A stretch of 12,445 nt of DNA from positions 1-12,445 of the forward strand of contig CANLFK010000058.1 in the NCBI GenBank assembly GCA_947489925.1, given 5' to 3'. This stretch comes from Candidatus Caenarcanales bacterium. Its GTDB lineage: Bacteria; Cyanobacteriota; Vampirovibrionia; Caenarcaniphilales; Caenarcanaceae. Of this stretch, positions 1 to 6,769 are shown piece by piece; position 1 is the stretch's first letter, and every line of letters starts with the position of its first letter. Under the pieces are notes generated by a model. It searched no databases and was not told where the DNA came from. It saw only the letters and a list, made by a program, of their open reading frames with translations. A program made the translations under genes and the position numbers.

Positions 1-143
1 GTTGGGAATTTAGACCTTGAAGACAGAAATTTTCAAACAGATTTATTGAGTGTCCCCTTCGGGGAATGCCGTAAGCCTAGGGGGCTAAGACTTGAATTCT
101 TGAGAAGCTTTTTGTGTTTTTCATCTGTCGAACTCACATTAAT
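1..143. ncRNA. Putative structured RNA element, partial at window edge
   Basis: The stretch from the window edge to the gene end at 242 has no convincing reading frame, but it is locally GC-richer than its surroundings. Visible structure: a perfect hairpin at 53-65 (five pairs around TTC), a small hairpin AGCC/GGCT at 74-86, and a longer-range pairing of 32-42 with 123-132. Its edge motif TCGAACTCACATTAA (128-142) recurs, as itself or its complement, at both ends of the element at 2224-2444, so the two may be one RNA family. Strand is unresolved. On the minus strand a TATA-like box (TAAAAT, 149-154) sits where an equivalent box (GATAAT) sits beside the second element. On the plus strand, 128-142 could instead be the 3' closing strand of an RNA starting outside the window. 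I do not recognise an Rfam family. Confidence 0.4.
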
Positions 144-241
144 TATTTATTTTACGAGATTTGGCAATTTTTAGGTTAAAGAAAAATAGCTGGCTGATAA
201 TATTTGAAAAAACTCAAAGCAAAAGATTAAACTAAAAAAAA

Positions 242-1087
242 TTAATACTGATATTCAAATTCGTATTCATTTTCACTTTCAAGCTGAATTTCTTTTTGTT
301 GTACTTCAATCTTTTCTTTTTCTAATTGAATTTGTTTTTCTTGTATTTCAATCTTTTTAGCTTCTGGCTCAAGATAACCAATAAATCGAGGTAAATTAAT
401 TGGATTTTTTTCATTAATTAAAAAAGCAATACTGTTTCTATTAATAATCGCTTTCGGGTATTTTTTTAAAATTTGTTTTTCAAGATTATCAATTGTCAAA
501 GGTTCTAAATTATAAGGATCTTCTTTAATAGTTAAAATCAAATCGCCGTCTCGATCAATAATCTCAAATCGTTCATAATAAACAAGAATTGGCGTTCCGA
601 TTTCAACTCGCTCAAATAAATCTTCACTATCTGAAATTAACATTCTAATACAGCCATGCGACACGGTTTTGCCAACTGAGTCTGGTTTATTAGTGCCATG
701 AATGCCATATTCTGCTCCAGCTTTTCCATGGAAACCAATCCAACGAGTTCCTAGCGGATTATTTTTACCTGGTGGAATTATTACCTTAGGATTAAATGGA
801 TTTATCCAGCCCGGATTTTTATCTTTTACTTCAATTTTATATAAACCTGGCGGAGTAATAAAATCTTTTGACTTAGCGACACCAATCGGATAAGCCTTAA
901 TTAATTGTCCATTTTCTTTAAGTTCTAATTTGCGAGCAATTAAATTGATTTCAATTTGCAAAGAATTAGACTGACTGAAACTGGGCAAAAAATTAAAGCT
1001 AAAAATACTAATTATAAAACAAAAAATAGCCCTCCTAAACTTAAAGAGAGAGCTATTTAAAACTAATTTGTTAAAAGTATTAATCAA
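242..1087 (-). CDS. Exported L,D-transpeptidase (YkuD family)
   Basis: This is a 281-residue YkuD-family enzyme. Members of the family make 3-3 cross-links in peptidoglycan or attach proteins to it, acting outside the cytoplasmic membrane with a catalytic cysteine. A basic stretch then a hydrophobic segment (about residues 15-38) forms a signal peptide or anchor. The YkuD domain spans roughly 42-170 and shows the full active-site signature: H130 in IHGT, then S143-H144-G145-C146 and R148 (SHGCIR). C146 is the predicted nucleophile. After about residue 175 comes a variable region, and from 241 a Lys/Glu/Gln-rich probable coiled coil ending in an acidic, Tyr-rich tail, which is not part of the core domain. 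The start is TTG with no clear Shine-Dalgarno site. The gene follows the small secreted repeat protein by 15 bases and is probably co-transcribed with it. No strong terminator hairpin is seen, only a T-run just downstream. Confidence 0.9.
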   Translation of the reverse strand: MINTFNKLVLNSSLFKFRRAIFCFIISIFSFNFLPSFSQSNSLQIEINLIARKLELKENGQLIKAYPIGVAKSKDFITPPGLYKIEVKDKNPGWINPFNPKVIIPPGKNNPLGTRWIGFHGKAGAEYGIHGTNKPDSVGKTVSHGCIRMLISDSEDLFERVEIGTPILVYYERFEIIDRDGDLILTIKEDPYNLEPLTIDNLEKQILKKYPKAIINRNSIAFLINEKNPINLPRFIGYLEPEAKKIEIQEKQIQLEKEKIEVQQKEIQLESENEYEFEYQY

Positions 1088-1102
1088 GTTTTTATTTGTT
1101 GT

Positions 1103-1525
1103 TTACCAAAGTCCACGATGATAATTTGTGGAATCTTTAATAACTTCTTGTTTAGTTGTTTCTGTATAAACTACTGGCTTGGTTTCAGTGTAAACAGGTT
1201 TTGTTTCTACTACGGTTTCTTGTGTTTTAGGAATACAAATTCCAGCTGAATTAATTTCGCCATCACATTTTTCAATTACTTCTTGTACTTGTGGTCTTTC
1301 AACATAAACAGGTTTTGTTTCTACTACGGTTTCTTGTGTTTTAGGAATACAAATTCCAGCTGAATTAGTTTCGCCATCACATTTTTCAATTACTTCTCTT
1401 TCAACAACTTCTTGAACTTCTTCAGTCTGGCAACAGCAATTTCTGCGAGAAAATGGTCCAGCAATACTGCTAAGGCTGAAACCTAAGGCAGAGAGAGATA
1501 ATAATAAAATCAATTTATTACGCAT
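1103..1525 (-). CDS. Small secreted protein with duplicated cysteine repeat
   Basis: This 140-residue protein belongs to no family I recognise. Residues 1-22 are a good Sec signal peptide (basic MRNK, hydrophobic core, cleavage near SSIA/GP). There is no lipobox cysteine at the cleavage site, so it is probably not a lipoprotein. The mature protein starts with a Cys-Cys-Cys cluster (30-32). It then carries two almost identical 31-residue units (44-74 and 82-112), each containing KCDGE and GICIP, so two cysteines per unit that could form a disulfide loop. Degenerate ETKPVY-like pieces follow (about 108-122). Between the units lies Glu/Val/Thr-rich, low-complexity sequence. It begins with ATG and lies directly upstream of the L,D-transpeptidase gene, with a 15-base gap, so a wall- or surface-associated role is a reasonable inference. 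Confidence 0.75.
   Translation of the reverse strand: MRNKLILLLSLSALGFSLSSIAGPFSRRNCCCQTEEVQEVVEREVIEKCDGETNSAGICIPKTQETVVETKPVYVERPQVQEVIEKCDGEINSAGICIPKTQETVVETKPVYTETKPVVYTETTKQEVIKDSTNYHRGLW
1190..1396 (-). repeat. 114-bp-period tandem duplication inside the secreted-protein gene
   Basis: Two 93-base units, 1190-1282 and 1304-1396, lie in direct orientation with a 114-base period. They are nearly identical at DNA level. They encode the 31-residue cysteine repeats, differing by a single residue (GETN versus GEIN). The near-absence of synonymous change implies recent duplication or homogenisation, and the unit could vary in number between strains. Confidence 0.85.
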
Positions 1526-1725
1526 AAGATATTTTTAATTATTTAACTATGTACTTACATTATCATGTTTTATCAATAAAGTATAAAAAGTAGTCAGTCT
1601 TATCTTTTAACCTGAGTTCATTCCACAATAAAAAAGACTTGACTTAATAGCGTATTAACTGAAAGAATGAAAGTTAAGAGAATAATAAAACTTTATTAAA
1701 TCTTTATTAAAAACCTAATATAAAA

Positions 1726-2214
1726 ATGGAGTGTCTAAACTTTATTATGCGTTTACCCTCAGCCTCAGCACCAAATAAATCAATCAATTCTCGGTCAAGA
1801 AGAAAAACAGTTGCCTCTACTACGAAAGGAGGTAAATTAACAAAGTTTCTTAGTAGATTAAACCCTTTAAAGTTCTTTACTAATAACACTCCAAAAACTC
1901 CACCTTTAAAAACCCAAGTTGCTACTTTAAAAAACGAAACTACGGCTCTTGAATCAAAAACAGTAGTGATACAAGGTAAATTAAATACAACAGAAGCTCA
2001 AGTGACTGGATTGGAAGCAAACTTAAAGCAAGCTGAAAGTAAAATTAGTGAATTAACAACTGAAATGGGTAAAAAAGTAACTGTCTTAACAGCTGGAGTC
2101 ATTGCGGCAGTAGCTAGTTTAATTGGGGCTGGCTTATCTTATTTAGGTGTGCAAGCTGGCATAAAACCAACAGACGATTCTAAACCTAAGAAAAGAAAAG
2201 TAATGGATTTATAG
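1726..2214 (+). CDS. Hypothetical basic coiled-coil protein with C-terminal membrane segment
   Basis: I do not recognise this 162-residue protein. Its composition nevertheless looks like a real gene: a Ser/Arg/Lys-rich disordered N-terminus (about 9-48), a Pro/Thr linker, and a heptad-like coiled coil (about 62-115, with regular Leu/Val/Ile and Lys/Glu/Gln). A hydrophobic Ala/Gly/Leu/Val segment follows (about 118-146), probably one membrane helix, and then a short polar tail containing KPKKRKV (153-159). This layout suggests a tail-anchored or membrane-bound scaffold. The start is uncertain: ATG at 1726 has no Shine-Dalgarno site, and ATG at 1747 (giving MRLPSAS) is an equally good candidate. 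It is divergent from the secreted-repeat gene, with about 200 bases between them, and is followed directly by the structured element at 2224. Confidence 0.6.
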   Translation: MECLNFIMRLPSASAPNKSINSRSRRKTVASTTKGGKLTKFLSRLNPLKFFTNNTPKTPPLKTQVATLKNETTALESKTVVIQGKLNTTEAQVTGLEANLKQAESKISELTTEMGKKVTVLTAGVIAAVASLIGAGLSYLGVQAGIKPTDDSKPKKRKVMDL

Positions 2215-2223
2215 AGTTTTTAT

Positions 2224-2444
2224 TTAATGTGAGTCGAAGAGAAAGGAAATTCTTAAGACCGCATCCCATTCTTATCAACCGACAAAACCTGTTTCTAGTC
2301 ATAATCTCGCTGTCCTGAAATCGAGGGCTGACAAGTTAAGATTGGGGGATTTAAGTGAATAGAAAAACTTGCATATTGATATTGCTTCAAAGTTTTCTGG
2401 GGATCAAGATTCTGAGACTTTTCGGTTAATCGAACTCACCTTAA
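2224..2444 (-). ncRNA. Putative structured ncRNA, about 220 nt, rod-like fold
   Basis: The 280-base gap between the coiled-coil gene and gyrB holds no gene but can fold as one long rod. The ends, 2224-2237 and 2430-2444, pair over 13 base pairs with one mismatch and one bulge. Further in, 2251-2256 pairs with 2404-2409, and 2263-2279 pairs in blocks with 2335-2350 (ATCCC/GGGAT, TCTTA/TAAGA, AAC/GTT). A side hairpin (AACTT...AAGTT) lies near 2368-2396. The minus strand is preferred for two reasons: the inner helix has a G-U pair there but an A-C mismatch on the plus strand, and a GATAAT box (2452-2457) lies just upstream of the end. Size and rod shape recall 6S RNA, but I cannot confirm that. 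No T-run terminator is visible. Confidence 0.45.
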
Positions 2445-2451
2445 GTTAAGT

Positions 2452-2457
2452 ATTATC
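2452..2457 (-). promoter_or_regulatory. Possible -10 box for the putative ncRNA
   Basis: On the minus strand the sequence reads GATAAT, eight bases before the closing-helix motif TTAAGGTGAGTTCGA. The left-edge element has TAAAAT at the corresponding distance from the same motif. No good -35 hexamer is visible, so this is a weak call based mainly on the parallel placement. Confidence 0.3.
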
Positions 2458-2494
2458 GGTGTTAGTCTGCGATTCAGAGTAAAAAGCAAAAAAA

Positions 2495-4489
2495 CTAAAT
2501 ATCCAAATTAGCTAACATTGAATTTTCCTCAATGAATTTGCGTCTTGGTTCAACTTCATCACCCATTAAAGTATCAAACATTAAATCAGCCATTGCGGCA
2601 TCTTCAATATCCACTCTCTTTAAAACCCGTGTTTCTGGATTCATGGTGGTTTCCCATAATTGCTCGGGCATCATTTCCCCTAAACCTTTAAATCTTTGAA
2701 TTGCAACCTTGCTACCAATTTCAGCTAAAGTTATTTGCAGCTGGGCATCATTATAACAATATTGAATTTTACCACGATGTTCAACCTTATAAAGAGGTGG
2801 CTGAGCAACATATAAATAACCAGAAGTAATTAATGGTCTTGCATAGCGGAAAAAGAAAGTTAAGAGTAAAGTTCTAATATGTGAGCCGTCCACATCAGCG
2901 TCAGTCATAATAATAATTTTGTGATAACGAACTTTCTTTAATTCTAAAATGTCTTCTTCATTTGGTCTAAGTAATTCATCACCAACTGTGCATAAACCAA
3001 CTGCCTGAATTAAAGATTGAATTTCATTATTTTCATAAATCCGTCCAAGCCTTGCCCGCTCAACATTTAAAATTTTACCTCTCAAGGGCAAAATAGCCTG
3101 AAAATTACGACTACGACCTTGTTTAGCACTGCCTCCTGCTGAATCTCCTTCTACAAGGTAAAGCTCACATTTTTCTGGCTCTCTTTCGGAACAATCAGCT
3201 AATTTACCAGGTAAACCACTAGAACCTTCTAGCACTGATTGTCTGCGAATTAAATTACGAGCTTTCTTAGCGGCTTCACGAGCATTACGAGCCATAATTG
3301 ACTTATTAACAATTATTTTGGCTTCTTTTGGGTTTTTGTCTAGCCATTCTGCTAATTCATCACTAACAGCACTATAAACGGCACTTTGTACTTCATTGTT
3401 TAAAAGCTTAACTTTGGTTTGACTTTCAAATTGAGGATTTTTGACTTTGACTGAAATAATAGCGGTAATTCCTTCCCGAATATCTTCACCCAAAATGGCT
3501 TCACCCGTTTTAATTAAATTCTCTTTTTTGGAATATTCAGAAATAACCCTTGTTAAAGCATTTTTGAGACCAGTTAAATGAGTTCCACCGTCTGGATTAT
3601 TAATATTATTAGCAAAAGCAAAAATGGTTTCGCTGTACATATCAGTATATTGAAAAGCCACCTCAACAATAACATCATCTACGGTGCGTTTAACATAAAT
3701 TGGAGACTTATGCAAACGAGTTTTAGTTTGATTTAAATATTCAACATATGTAGCAATTCCGCCCTCATAATGAAAGGTTTCGGTTCTAATTTCTTCGAGG
3801 TTTCTTTCATCAGTAAATTGAATTTCAAGTCCAGCATTCAAAAAAGCCATTTCTCGCAGTCTAAGAGCAACTCTGTCAAAGTTTACAATTGGCATTTTTT
3901 CAAGACCATCTTCGCCAATTTCTTTAAAAACACGATAATCTGGCCAAAATTGAACTTTAGTACCAGTCTTTTCGCTACTTCCAATAAGTTTAACAGGATA
4001 AATTGAAGCTCCAACTATTCCGTCTGGATTATAACCTCTAAATTCAATTTCATATAAATCTCCATCTCTTTCAACATTGACAACCATTCTTTCTGAAACA
4101 GCATTAACACAACTTGCTCCTACTCCGTGCAGACCGCCCGACACTTTATAACCACCGCCACCAAACTTTCCGCCAGCATGCAACATAGTAAAAACTGTTT
4201 CTAAAGCAGATAAGCCAGTTTTTTCGACAATGCCAACTGGAATGCCCCGTCCATTATCAGTAACTGTAATTGAATTATCAGCATTTAAAGTTATAGAAAT
4301 ACGATTACAATAACCAGCTAAAGCTTCATCGACAGAGTTATCTACAATTTCAAAAATACAATGATGTAAAGCTTTTTGATCAATTCCACCAATATACATA
4401 CCGGGTCTCATTCTTACTGCTTCAAGACCTTCTAAAACTTGAATTTGATCAGCGGAGTAATTTTGTTTTTCTTCAACAGGAGCTGTCAT
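2495..4489 (-). CDS. gyrB: DNA gyrase subunit B
   Basis: This is the ATPase subunit of DNA gyrase, which with GyrA introduces negative supercoils in chromosomal DNA. It is 664 residues, the normal length for the short (non-enterobacterial) form. The GHKL ATPase domain (about 10-235) has E47, D50 and N51 (EIVDNS), DNGRGIP (78-84) and the glycine-rich lid GGLHGVGASCVNA (118-130). The transducer domain carries QTK (357-359). The TOPRIM domain has EGDS (447-450), PLRGKILNV (468-476) and the metal-binding DADVD (530-534). The C-terminal part has QRFKGLGEMMPEQLW (598-612), typical of GyrB rather than ParE. The start is ATG, with no Shine-Dalgarno site visible in the preceding 30 bases. It lies 75 bases downstream of rsfS on the same strand. 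Confidence 0.97.
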   Translation of the reverse strand: MTAPVEEKQNYSADQIQVLEGLEAVRMRPGMYIGGIDQKALHHCIFEIVDNSVDEALAGYCNRISITLNADNSITVTDNGRGIPVGIVEKTGLSALETVFTMLHAGGKFGGGGYKVSGGLHGVGASCVNAVSERMVVNVERDGDLYEIEFRGYNPDGIVGASIYPVKLIGSSEKTGTKVQFWPDYRVFKEIGEDGLEKMPIVNFDRVALRLREMAFLNAGLEIQFTDERNLEEIRTETFHYEGGIATYVEYLNQTKTRLHKSPIYVKRTVDDVIVEVAFQYTDMYSETIFAFANNINNPDGGTHLTGLKNALTRVISEYSKKENLIKTGEAILGEDIREGITAIISVKVKNPQFESQTKVKLLNNEVQSAVYSAVSDELAEWLDKNPKEAKIIVNKSIMARNAREAAKKARNLIRRQSVLEGSSGLPGKLADCSEREPEKCELYLVEGDSAGGSAKQGRSRNFQAILPLRGKILNVERARLGRIYENNEIQSLIQAVGLCTVGDELLRPNEEDILELKKVRYHKIIIMTDADVDGSHIRTLLLTFFFRYARPLITSGYLYVAQPPLYKVEHRGKIQYCYNDAQLQITLAEIGSKVAIQRFKGLGEMMPEQLWETTMNPETRVLKRVDIEDAAMADLMFDTLMGDEVEPRRKFIEENSMLANLDI

Positions 4490-4564
4490 TTAATTTTTCA
4501 AACCAAAGAAAGGGAAAATAATATTGTATAAGTTTAACAGATTAATCCTTTTATTGAGCTTTCA

Positions 4565-4921
4565 TTAATTGAATTCAACTTTAGAGGCTTTACGCCAGAT
4601 TTCTTCCAGTTGATAATGATCACGGTCGGGTTGATACATAATATTAATTAAAACTTCTCCATAATCTAATAATGCCCACTGAGAATTACTTAAACCTTCA
4701 CGATTGAGAACTGTAAAATTTTGCTTACTTAATTCAGTTTCAATTAATTTTGCTAAGCTTCTGACTTGACTTTTCACTTTGCAACTCATAATAATAATAA
4801 AAGAACAAAGACTTGTCAGCTCTGAAACATTTAAAATTATTGGTTGTAAAGCATTCTTTTCATCAGCAATTTGATAGGCTGTTTGGGCAATTATTAAGCC
4901 AGAATTTGTAGTTTGATGCAA
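4565..4921 (-). CDS. rsfS: Ribosomal silencing factor RsfS
   Basis: RsfS binds ribosomal protein uL14 on the 50S subunit and blocks joining of the subunits when nutrients are scarce. The 118-residue length fits the family. Recognisable features are the opening helix, the IILNVSELTSLCSFIIIMSC segment (family form: DIVVLDVxxxSxxADYFVI), a VRSLAKLIE helix, and the hallmark WALLDYGEVLINIMYQPxR followed by YQLEEIW. Its start is TTG (MHQTT), again without a convincing ribosome-binding site. It shares the strand with the M48 protease upstream and gyrB downstream. The gaps of about 140 and 75 bases make a single operon possible but not certain. Confidence 0.92.
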   Translation of the reverse strand: MHQTTNSGLIIAQTAYQIADEKNALQPIILNVSELTSLCSFIIIMSCKVKSQVRSLAKLIETELSKQNFTVLNREGLSNSQWALLDYGEVLINIMYQPDRDHYQLEEIWRKASKVEFN

Positions 4922-5030
4922 TATTTAATAAAATTTAGTTACAAAACATTATTTTATATTATTGAAATTTATTTGTTAAGTTTAAAAGCAATTTAATATT
5001 GTGGCGGTTTTGAAAGCTAAATCTTTGTGT

Positions 5031-5058
5031 TCGGTTATAAACAATTTGATTGAACCGA
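5031..5058 (-). terminator. Possible hairpin after the M48 protease gene
   Basis: Two bases beyond the protease stop codon, TCGGTT and AACCGA form a six-pair stem, with a second small CAAT/ATTG hairpin inside the loop. No T-run follows on the minus strand, so this may slow or end transcription or protect the 3' end, but it is not a standard intrinsic terminator. Confidence 0.3.
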
Positions 5059-5060
5059 CA

Positions 5061-5894
5061 TTAATCAAATGAGAGCGGTGATTTTGCACCAATATAATAA
5101 TTCCCTTCATTAATCATTTTGTTCATAATTTCCACTCTCTTTTTTGGGTGAGGATGAGTTGAGAAAAAATCATTAAGACTTTCTTTTTGAGAATCTTTTT
5201 GCAATCTCTGCATAAAGTCAGTACAACCGCCAACATGATTATAAGTTTTATCTAATAATTGTAAAGCAAATAAATCTGCGTCAATTTCTTGAGATTGAGA
5301 GAAGCGTTTTTCGCTTAAAGAAAAGAAATTATTGCTTAATTTATTAATTGGATTATCTTGACCAAAAAATGCTTGCGAAATAAAAAGTAAAATAAAACTA
5401 CGACCAAAATCTTTAAGTTGGTCTTTATGAGCAAAATGTCCAATTTCATGACCCAAAACATAAGCTAATTCATTTTCGGATTCAATTTTATTCAGTAAAC
5501 CATTTAAAACAATAATATAACCACCAGGCACAGCAAAAGCATTTACTTCGTTTGAATTTTTAATATAAACTTTTAATTTAAGCTCTTTTTGTTGCTCTGG
5601 TAAATGAGATTGAAGCTTATCTACTAATTTTTGCAAACTAATTGCTTTGGTTGATTGATTATCTAATTTTTTAACATCGACGGCATACCGTAAATATAAA
5701 TCACCCCAGAGCTTTTTTTCTTGAGCTGGCGAAATAGTAGGAACTAATAAATCAAAAATCAAACCCAGAAAAAAATAAAGACCGACCGTAATTAATAAGA
5801 AATTAAACAGAAATGAGATAAATTTGAATTCAGTAACCGCTTTCTGTGGCACATTATAGTTTTCTGGGCTAAATTTAGGCTTATATTCAAGCAT
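5061..5894 (-). CDS. Membrane-anchored M48 family zinc metalloprotease
   Basis: This 277-residue peptidase belongs to M48, the HtpX/BepA/Oma1/Ste24 group, whose members degrade or refold misassembled membrane and envelope proteins. One hydrophobic segment (about 25-52) anchors the N-terminus. The zinc site is intact: HEIGH at 149-153 supplies two histidines and the catalytic Glu150, and E203 in SQEIDAD is the expected third ligand. The family motif FFSTHPHPKKRVE lies at 243-255. A hydrophobic stretch at 166-177 may lie against or in the membrane. With one clear N-terminal helix it is nearer to the single-anchor M48 proteases than to four-helix HtpX. ATG start; ribosome-binding site weak. It is divergent from the TPR gene, with about 75 bases between. 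Confidence 0.93.
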   Translation of the reverse strand: MLEYKPKFSPENYNVPQKAVTEFKFISFLFNFLLITVGLYFFLGLIFDLLVPTISPAQEKKLWGDLYLRYAVDVKKLDNQSTKAISLQKLVDKLQSHLPEQQKELKLKVYIKNSNEVNAFAVPGGYIIVLNGLLNKIESENELAYVLGHEIGHFAHKDQLKDFGRSFILLFISQAFFGQDNPINKLSNNFFSLSEKRFSQSQEIDADLFALQLLDKTYNHVGGCTDFMQRLQKDSQKESLNDFFSTHPHPKKRVEIMNKMINEGNYYIGAKSPLSFD

Positions 5895-5956
5895 TTTTTT
5901 GTTTATTCTTTGTAATTTCTGATTAAATAATGTTTGTAATCTAAATTAGTTAAAAT

Positions 5957-5960
5957 GAGG
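5957..5960 (+). promoter_or_regulatory. Shine-Dalgarno site fixing the TPR gene start
   Basis: GAGG lies nine bases before the TTG at 5970. It supports that TTG as the true start, which also gives an intact signal peptide. A very similar GAGGAAATAAT sequence precedes the next gene, uppP. Confidence 0.6.
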
Positions 5961-5969
5961 AAATAATCT

Positions 5970-6740
5970 TTGAATTTACAGAATAGCAAAAAAGTTTATT
6001 CACTAATATTATTTCTTTTAATTCAGTCTTCATTTTTTGTTTTAGCCGAACCCAAGATAATAAATGCTGAATTCCAAAAAGCCATTAGCCTTGAAGAAAG
6101 CGGTCAATTAAATAAAGCCGCTGATGAATATCGCAGATTATTAAAATTAAATAGCAAAAATGCCTTAGCTTGGAATAATTTGGGCTTAATTCAGCAAAAG
6201 CTTGGCAAACTGGATAAAGCCGAAATGTGTTATCAAAAAGCTTTAAAATTAGCTCCTGACGAGGCTCAAGCTTATAATAATTTTGCTAGTTTGAAAATAC
6301 AAAAATCTCAATTTAAAGATGCTGAGAGCCTTTATTTGCAAGCTATTGATAAACAACCAGATTATCCATATTCATATAATAATTTGGCTAATTACTATCA
6401 AAAACGAAAACAATTTTTTAAAGCGGTTGAATATTATAAAAAAGCCATTGATAAAGCTCCAATTGCCGAGTTTTATTATAATTTGGGTTTAATTTATTTT
6501 GATATGAAAAAATATGATGATATGATTGAAACCTTTCATGAAGCCTTAGAAAAAGATCCAAAATTTATAAATGCTTATTATAGTTTAGCTTTGGCTTATT
6601 TATACAATTTGAATGAACAAACTAAAGAAAAAAGTAATAAGAATTTCAATTTTGTCTTTCGGAAATTAAAAGAATTAGCTCCTTTCAGAGCCGATGAATT
6701 TAGCCGCAAGTTTTTGGCTGGCAAAACACCACTAAAATAA
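5970..6740 (+). CDS. Exported tetratricopeptide-repeat protein
   Basis: This 256-residue protein opens with a signal peptide (basic NSKKVYS, hydrophobic core 10-24, likely cleavage after VLA at 26). The rest is a run of about five to six TPR units, starting near residues 31, 65, 99, 133, 167 and 200. They show the usual pattern of W/Y-NNLG, Y-x-x-A and a closing proline, for example AWNNLGLIQQKLGKLDKA at 67-84. TPR arrays bind partner proteins, so it probably acts as a periplasmic or outer-face scaffold; the partner cannot be read from sequence. The last unit is followed by a basic Lys/Arg-rich tail. It uses a TTG start with GAGG nine bases upstream and ends 29 bases before uppP, implying co-transcription. 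Confidence 0.88.
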   Translation: MNLQNSKKVYSLILFLLIQSSFFVLAEPKIINAEFQKAISLEESGQLNKAADEYRRLLKLNSKNALAWNNLGLIQQKLGKLDKAEMCYQKALKLAPDEAQAYNNFASLKIQKSQFKDAESLYLQAIDKQPDYPYSYNNLANYYQKRKQFFKAVEYYKKAIDKAPIAEFYYNLGLIYFDMKKYDDMIETFHEALEKDPKFINAYYSLALAYLYNLNEQTKEKSNKNFNFVFRKLKELAPFRADEFSRKFLAGKTPLK

Positions 6741-6769
6741 ATAAACACTAAAGAGGAAATAATTGATTT

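Noticed and set aside
53..65. GC-rich hairpin as an intrinsic terminator.
   Set aside because: No T-run follows on either strand; it is better explained as part of the structured element.
227..241. T-run after the L,D-transpeptidase gene as a terminator.
   Set aside because: Only a four-pair AT stem could precede it, too weak to call.
1639..1668. TTGACT followed 18 bases later by AAGAAT as a promoter for the coiled-coil gene.
   Set aside because: The -10 match is only four of six and the region is AT-rich enough to give such matches by chance.
1707..1889. Small minus-strand frame overlapping the start of the coiled-coil gene.
   Set aside because: It has no start signal and no recognisable features, while the plus-strand frame has a coherent domain layout.
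128..2237. TCGAACTCACATTAA at 128-142 and its near-perfect complement at 2224-2237 could be terminal inverted repeats of a mobile element.
   Set aside because: The enclosed genes include no transposase or recombinase, there is no target-site duplication that I can see, and the same motif also pairs locally at 2430-2444, which fits an RNA helix better.
2426..2440. GTGAGTTCGATT on the minus strand looks like a tRNA or tmRNA T-loop.
   Set aside because: The flanking bases do not pair as a T stem and no acceptor or resume-tag sequence is present.
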